This document shows, in pieces, positions 60,233 to 64,000 of a stretch of 64,000 nt of DNA (position 1 is its first letter; every line of letters begins with the position of its first letter). The DNA is from Hypomesus transpacificus (taxonomy: Eukaryota; Chordata; Actinopteri; Osmeriformes; Osmeridae), in the NCBI RefSeq assembly GCF_021917145.1, contig NC_061062.1:10221199-10285198 (forward strand), written 5' to 3'. The notes under the pieces were generated by a model. That model saw only the letters and a program-made list of their open reading frames with translations, made no database searches and was not told where the DNA came from. Made by a program: the position numbers and the translations under genes.

Positions 60233-61543
60233 TCAGTGGAGAGTGGCAGCCAAATAATTAATTGAGCAGTATGGCTCAATAAATTTTTTTACTGCCCTCT
60301 GGATTAACTCTGAACATTGAGGCCCGTGAACACCAGGACAGGCGCCGGGCAAACAGACAACCATCAGGCAGAAAGCCATCATGACGCCCAGGGCCAACAT
60401 CCCTGCGTGGTGGACGAGCCCCGGTAACCCGATTAGATCTCTCAACGTCCTCAGCCAGGAATGAAAGCAATCACGAGAAGAGCCTTGTGTCACCTCAGTT
60501 TTTCTCTTTTCTCCGATGAGGGCGCTCGTTCCCACCAGTTCCTCGGCTAGAGAAGGGGCCTTTCTGCACTCAAAGAAACCGCCCAATGCATCTCCCACCC
60601 CCATTCCTTTTACGTTTTTGACGATGGCAATCTGACCCATCAGATCTTCCAGTTTCCCTTTACATGCCTGTTCGCAGGATAAGCACTCCGCAATGAACAA
60701 CTGCAGCTCTTCGATTGCCAACTCTTTGTTTCTCATCTGTCGGTTTTCCTGACTGAAAGCATGTCTGGCCAGCTCAATCTGGTATTGTAGCGTGCTGACG
60801 CTACAGTTCATTTTCCGTATTTTGCAGTTGTCTTGTTTAATTTGTGTTTTGTCGAGAGATAGATCGGCTTTTAGGCTTTTAATCTCGCCCCTGAGGATCT
60901 CCCTCTGTTCTACTAGTTGTGACAGTTGCGCGTCCTGCCGCGCGACTGTCCTGCTCTGCTGCTCAAGTCCCGCACGCACGCACTTGATCTTCTCCTTCAG
61001 GGGTTCCGAGGGTTCCGAGTCCTCCCTTGAGTTCTTCAGGCGTCTGATTTGCTTCCTAAATTCCATGTTCTCTTTACGCAGAGCTTCCGTCTTCTCCTCG
61101 GCCAACTCCTCGGCCATTTGTAGCTCAGCATTCTCTTTTCTGTACAAGTTGTTCATGTAGATGAGTTCTGCTTTCTCTCTTGTGTCAGTCTTCATGTTAT
61201 GTTTAATATACCGGCGAGAATTAGCGACGTCATCCATGGTGCCATATTTAACATTATTTGTCACGCTGGCATCTCCCTGGTCCTGCTGATAGTGAGAGCC
61301 CTGACTGTCCACTCGTCTTTGCGCGATGGTATTCTCTCCTGAAACGGCAGCGGATTTAGGATGTTGAGGGCGTCGGAGGCTGGTTGGAGCAGTGACAAGC
61401 TCTTGACCGTTGTCCTCCCACACGTCTCCCATTGTGTCCTTGGTAAAATCTTCCGTTAGTGGTGAAGGAGGTGCTGGCCTTGGATGTTCAAGTCCTTTCT
61501 GGGCACGGACGCTAAACATTTCTGTGCCGCATTTTTCACTCAT
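60233..61543 (-). CDS. Coiled-coil single-pass membrane protein, possibly TMCO5-like
   Basis: A 436-residue frame without introns, starting at ATG 61543 (MSEKCGTEM; upstream in-frame codons lack an ATG). Residues 1-115 are polar and Pro/Ser-rich. About 120-320 are Glu/Lys/Leu-rich with heptad-like spacing (EKAELIYMNNLYRKENAEL; QEKAL-type repeats), a long coiled coil. After a linker, a hydrophobic stretch near 382-402 (MLALGVMMAFCLMVVCL) would span a membrane, leaving about 35 residues ending IEPYCSINYLAATLH. The plan resembles TMCO5 proteins, and human TMCO5A lies near FAM98B on 15q14, which suits this neighbour; I am not certain of homology. Another possibility is an unrelated KASH- or tail-anchored protein. 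The absence of introns also allows a retrocopy. Confidence 0.72.
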   Translation of the reverse strand: MSEKCGTEMFSVRAQKGLEHPRPAPPSPLTEDFTKDTMGDVWEDNGQELVTAPTSLRRPQHPKSAAVSGENTIAQRRVDSQGSHYQQDQGDASVTNNVKYGTMDDVANSRRYIKHNMKTDTREKAELIYMNNLYRKENAELQMAEELAEEKTEALRKENMEFRKQIRRLKNSREDSEPSEPLKEKIKCVRAGLEQQSRTVARQDAQLSQLVEQREILRGEIKSLKADLSLDKTQIKQDNCKIRKMNCSVSTLQYQIELARHAFSQENRQMRNKELAIEELQLFIAECLSCEQACKGKLEDLMGQIAIVKNVKGMGVGDALGGFFECRKAPSLAEELVGTSALIGEKRKTEVTQGSSRDCFHSWLRTLRDLIGLPGLVHHAGMLALGVMMAFCLMVVCLPGACPGVHGPQCSELIQRAVKKFIEPYCSINYLAATLH

Positions 61544-62351
61544 TGTTAAACGGTTCACCAACTGTTAAACCTAGGAGGCTAGTGTGGGGTCAGGTTAAAC
61601 TATTCTTATTCCATCTGTAACCGCAGTTGACAGATTGTGGGCCTATTCAGCTCGGTGGTCTTCAGCTATAAACGTTTCATTTGACTTGTGATTACAGACT
61701 CGGCCATTGTTGCGTAATAATAACTTGGGAGCAATAATAATGCACATGTGGAACCATCATGCTAACCAATACAGCCTATCATTGATTCACAGGGAGATTG
61801 TTTTAATTATTCACACTACTCCTTGCCTCCGGAAGAACATTACAGGGTAGCTGCACTCCTGGGGACTAGTTTGAGGATTCAGCCTGCGGACGGTCTTACA
61901 GCTTTGGTTCAAAGTTCAAACCTTTGCCATCTGCGTTTTCATGATCTATGATCAATCTTTTTTATGTTGCAATAACATATTGGTGTTATACTAAGATGTT
62001 GTGGTACAACCCGTGCCTGTTGCCGCCAATAAATAGGGTATTCCTACCGTCTGAGTACACAATGGAAACAAATTCATAACATTTAATTCTAGGATGGTGC
62101 CAACTTTGATCATAATTCATTTAATTAGAAACAATTGAATTAGAAAAAGATTGATTCACAGCAAAGTGGCTATTGTAAATATTCATATAATTTCATGTCA
62201 TGCTGTAAGCCTATATTTCAATCACAACAGCAAAATAATAAAATATGTCTGAAAGACATTTACCAATTCAGTTCAGTTCATGATATGTCTGGCCATTCAA
62301 AACAAAAAAGTAAAAATCAAAGAGCAACAAGAGAGCACCAACAAATTTGAG
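61544..62351. other. Intergenic, tmco5-like promoter side and fam98b 3' flank
   Basis: AT-rich, no coding exon. It should contain the promoter of the coiled-coil gene and the 3' UTR of fam98b, both on the - strand. Confidence 0.5.
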
Positions 62352-64000
62352 TTAGTATTTGTAACGTCCACGCTTTCCTCCATGTCCACCCTGGTTTCCT
62401 CCTTGCCCCCACCCTCCCTTGCTCCCTCCCCAACCTCCTCCACCTCGACCGCCCCAGCCCCCTCCACCATCCTGCCTCTTCTGCCATGGAGGCATTTCGG
62501 GACGAGGGGCATTCATCTCAGAGGGCCGGCCTCCTCGGTCTGGAACTCTCCCCATCAGGATCTGTGGATGAGGGCGGAGAAACATGGAACAGCAGGACAA
62601 AATATAGACATCCTTATTGGACCTACCCTTCTACTCTCTAAATACAGGATGAGTCAGATCAACTACAGTGATACCCAAGCCAAATATTTGTATATTTTAT
62701 AATAAGCCATCACTGTTATAAAATGGAGGCCTGATTTACGAAAAAATAAACGAACTTGAAATGAATACGATTTAAGCAGAAACACAATGCCAAGATCAAG
62801 AATGACATTTAACCGGACCACATCCCCCATCTCCATGCCAGAAGGCTGTCCCCAGGATGAGAAGTCCTAACGAGGTGTTCAGAGAGCAGCTCTACCTTGT
62901 TGACAGCGCAGGCTGTTCCCTCCCTGCTGGAGCCACTGCTGGTCTTCACCAAGTTACAGATGTCCTCCCGTGCAGCCAGCAGGTCCGCCATGCCCACCGA
63001 CGGCAGCAGTGCCAGGGTGTGTCTCTTAGGCTGGTACGCTCGAGCCATGCTGTCCACCCGCTCCTGACAGAGCAGGCAGGGAGGGACACAGACACACACG
63101 TTTAACATCTGACATGTTCTGCTGTTTCTAACCATGTCTGAACGGACGGCTGAAGCAGGCATGGTCTGATGGCCCGCTCCTGGAGGGTCTACAGGGTTCC
63201 TGTAGATTTGCACTCCAACCCCAGTTGTAACAGACACAATTCAGTGTGTCAGACAGCTAATTAGTATTTTCAGGTATGCTGGATTAAGGTTGGACTTGGG
63301 ACACAATGACAGCAGAGGGGACAAAAACTATCTGGATTGGCTTTTCTAAGGGGATGAAAGAAGAGGAAGAAAAAGCACAAGCTGGGATTAGGTTACAGGA
63401 CTCCACCTGCCTTGGCTCTCTCAGACCATCCAAAGGATTGCACAGTCACATCCAGACGCTTGATCAGCATCCTCCGGCGACACTCGTACTCCGAGGACAG
63501 GGCCTTGTTGATGTCCTCCAGCCTCTCCTGTGGAGTCAGAGTAGAACACGTCTTTAAGTCGACTTGGAAACACGCACACCTTATCTGTGAAACAGACTGG
63601 AACAGAATGTAATGGTGCCCTTGAATATTGTGTACTTGTTGCTCTACAATGTAATTAATGCTCTAATATGAAAATCATTATGGACTTCAACGTCATTCTG
63701 CAACGTTTTTACAGACGGGTATGCTCCTCTAATACTACACAGTAAAATAACGTATTTTCCTTGCTGGACCGGAAAATACATCAAATTGCTGGAACTCTAT
63801 CAAGCAGCCAGCTGCTCTGTCAGCAGACAGCAGGAGTGGACACACATTGTTGGAGCGGAAGGTAAAGGTCAGAAATTCATCATTGTTTCTGGAAACCCAA
63901 GCAAGTCTTTGCATCTCAATCTCATGACATCCCTATTTCAATGGTGTAGGGCATTCTGCTCACCCACTGTTCACTGCTGAGGGCAGGCTTCATAGCCGGC
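62352..64000 (-). CDS. fam98b: FAM98B-like tRNA-ligase complex subunit (3' part)
   Basis: Four - strand exons are seen: (64000)-63964, 63527-63411, 63063-62896 and 62561-62352; the 5' part lies beyond the window. FAM98B works with RTCB, DDX1 and RTRAF in the human tRNA-splicing ligase complex. Matches: LSSEQW at the window edge, 'ALSSEYECRRRMLIKRLDVT' plus VQSFGWSERAK, AYQPKRHTLALLPSVG, TSSGSSREGTACAVNK and ILMGRVPDRGGRP with EMPPWQKRQ. The C-terminus is Gly-rich (GGGGWGGRGGGGWGG) and ends RGRYKY; it is much shorter than the long Gly tail of human FAM98B. The intron between the 63411 and 63063 exons appears to start with GC (AAG|GCAGGT). Confidence 0.9.

Overview
The window is vertebrate nuclear DNA, almost certainly from a ray-finned (teleost) fish. 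The genes have spliced, GT-AG introns that are mostly short. The best protein matches I can recall are the human genes BDKRB2/BDKRB1, GPR65, KCNK10, SPATA7, PTPN21 and FAM98B. The non-coding DNA is full of long CA/TG and CT/GA microsatellites, hAT-type miniature transposons, a tRNA-derived SINE and an L2-like LINE, as is usual for teleosts. I cannot name the species. All family assignments come from reading translated sequence against remembered family members; no search was run.

Layout. Bases 1-5,700 are intergenic with two small transposon relics. Three bradykinin-receptor-like GPCR genes lie head to tail on the + strand (5,724-11,321), each with its coding region in one exon. A proton-sensing-type receptor, gpr65, follows at 14,804-15,775. 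Bases 15,776-23,600 hold no gene, but contain a hAT element, long TG and CT arrays and a LINE tail carrying a 35-bp minisatellite. kcnk10 (TREK-2 potassium channel) occupies 23,616-37,047 on the - strand in seven coding exons. spata7 (38,775-42,992, twelve coding exons) diverges from it, and ptpn21 (45,534-57,513, eighteen coding exons, FERM plus tyrosine phosphatase) follows on the + strand. On the - strand come a single-exon coiled-coil membrane protein gene (60,233-61,543, possibly tmco5-like) and the 3' part of fam98b (62,352 to the window edge). I checked reading phase across every junction given for kcnk10, spata7, ptpn21 and fam98b, and all are consistent.

The genes do not form one pathway. 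The order gpr65-kcnk10-spata7-ptpn21 matches human 14q31. The bradykinin cluster maps to 14q32 in human, and fam98b (with TMCO5A) to 15q14, so the window joins three human blocks.

I found no novel multi-gene system. The most interesting signals are: an isoleucine in the second selectivity filter of the potassium channel; a B1-type lysine in TM3 of a B2-like bradykinin receptor; a canonical WPD loop in ptpn21 where I recall WPE in human; two GC-AG introns; a ptpn21 intron bracketed by poly-C tracts; a 15-bp perfect hairpin in another ptpn21 intron; and a seven-copy 35-bp minisatellite inside a LINE tail.
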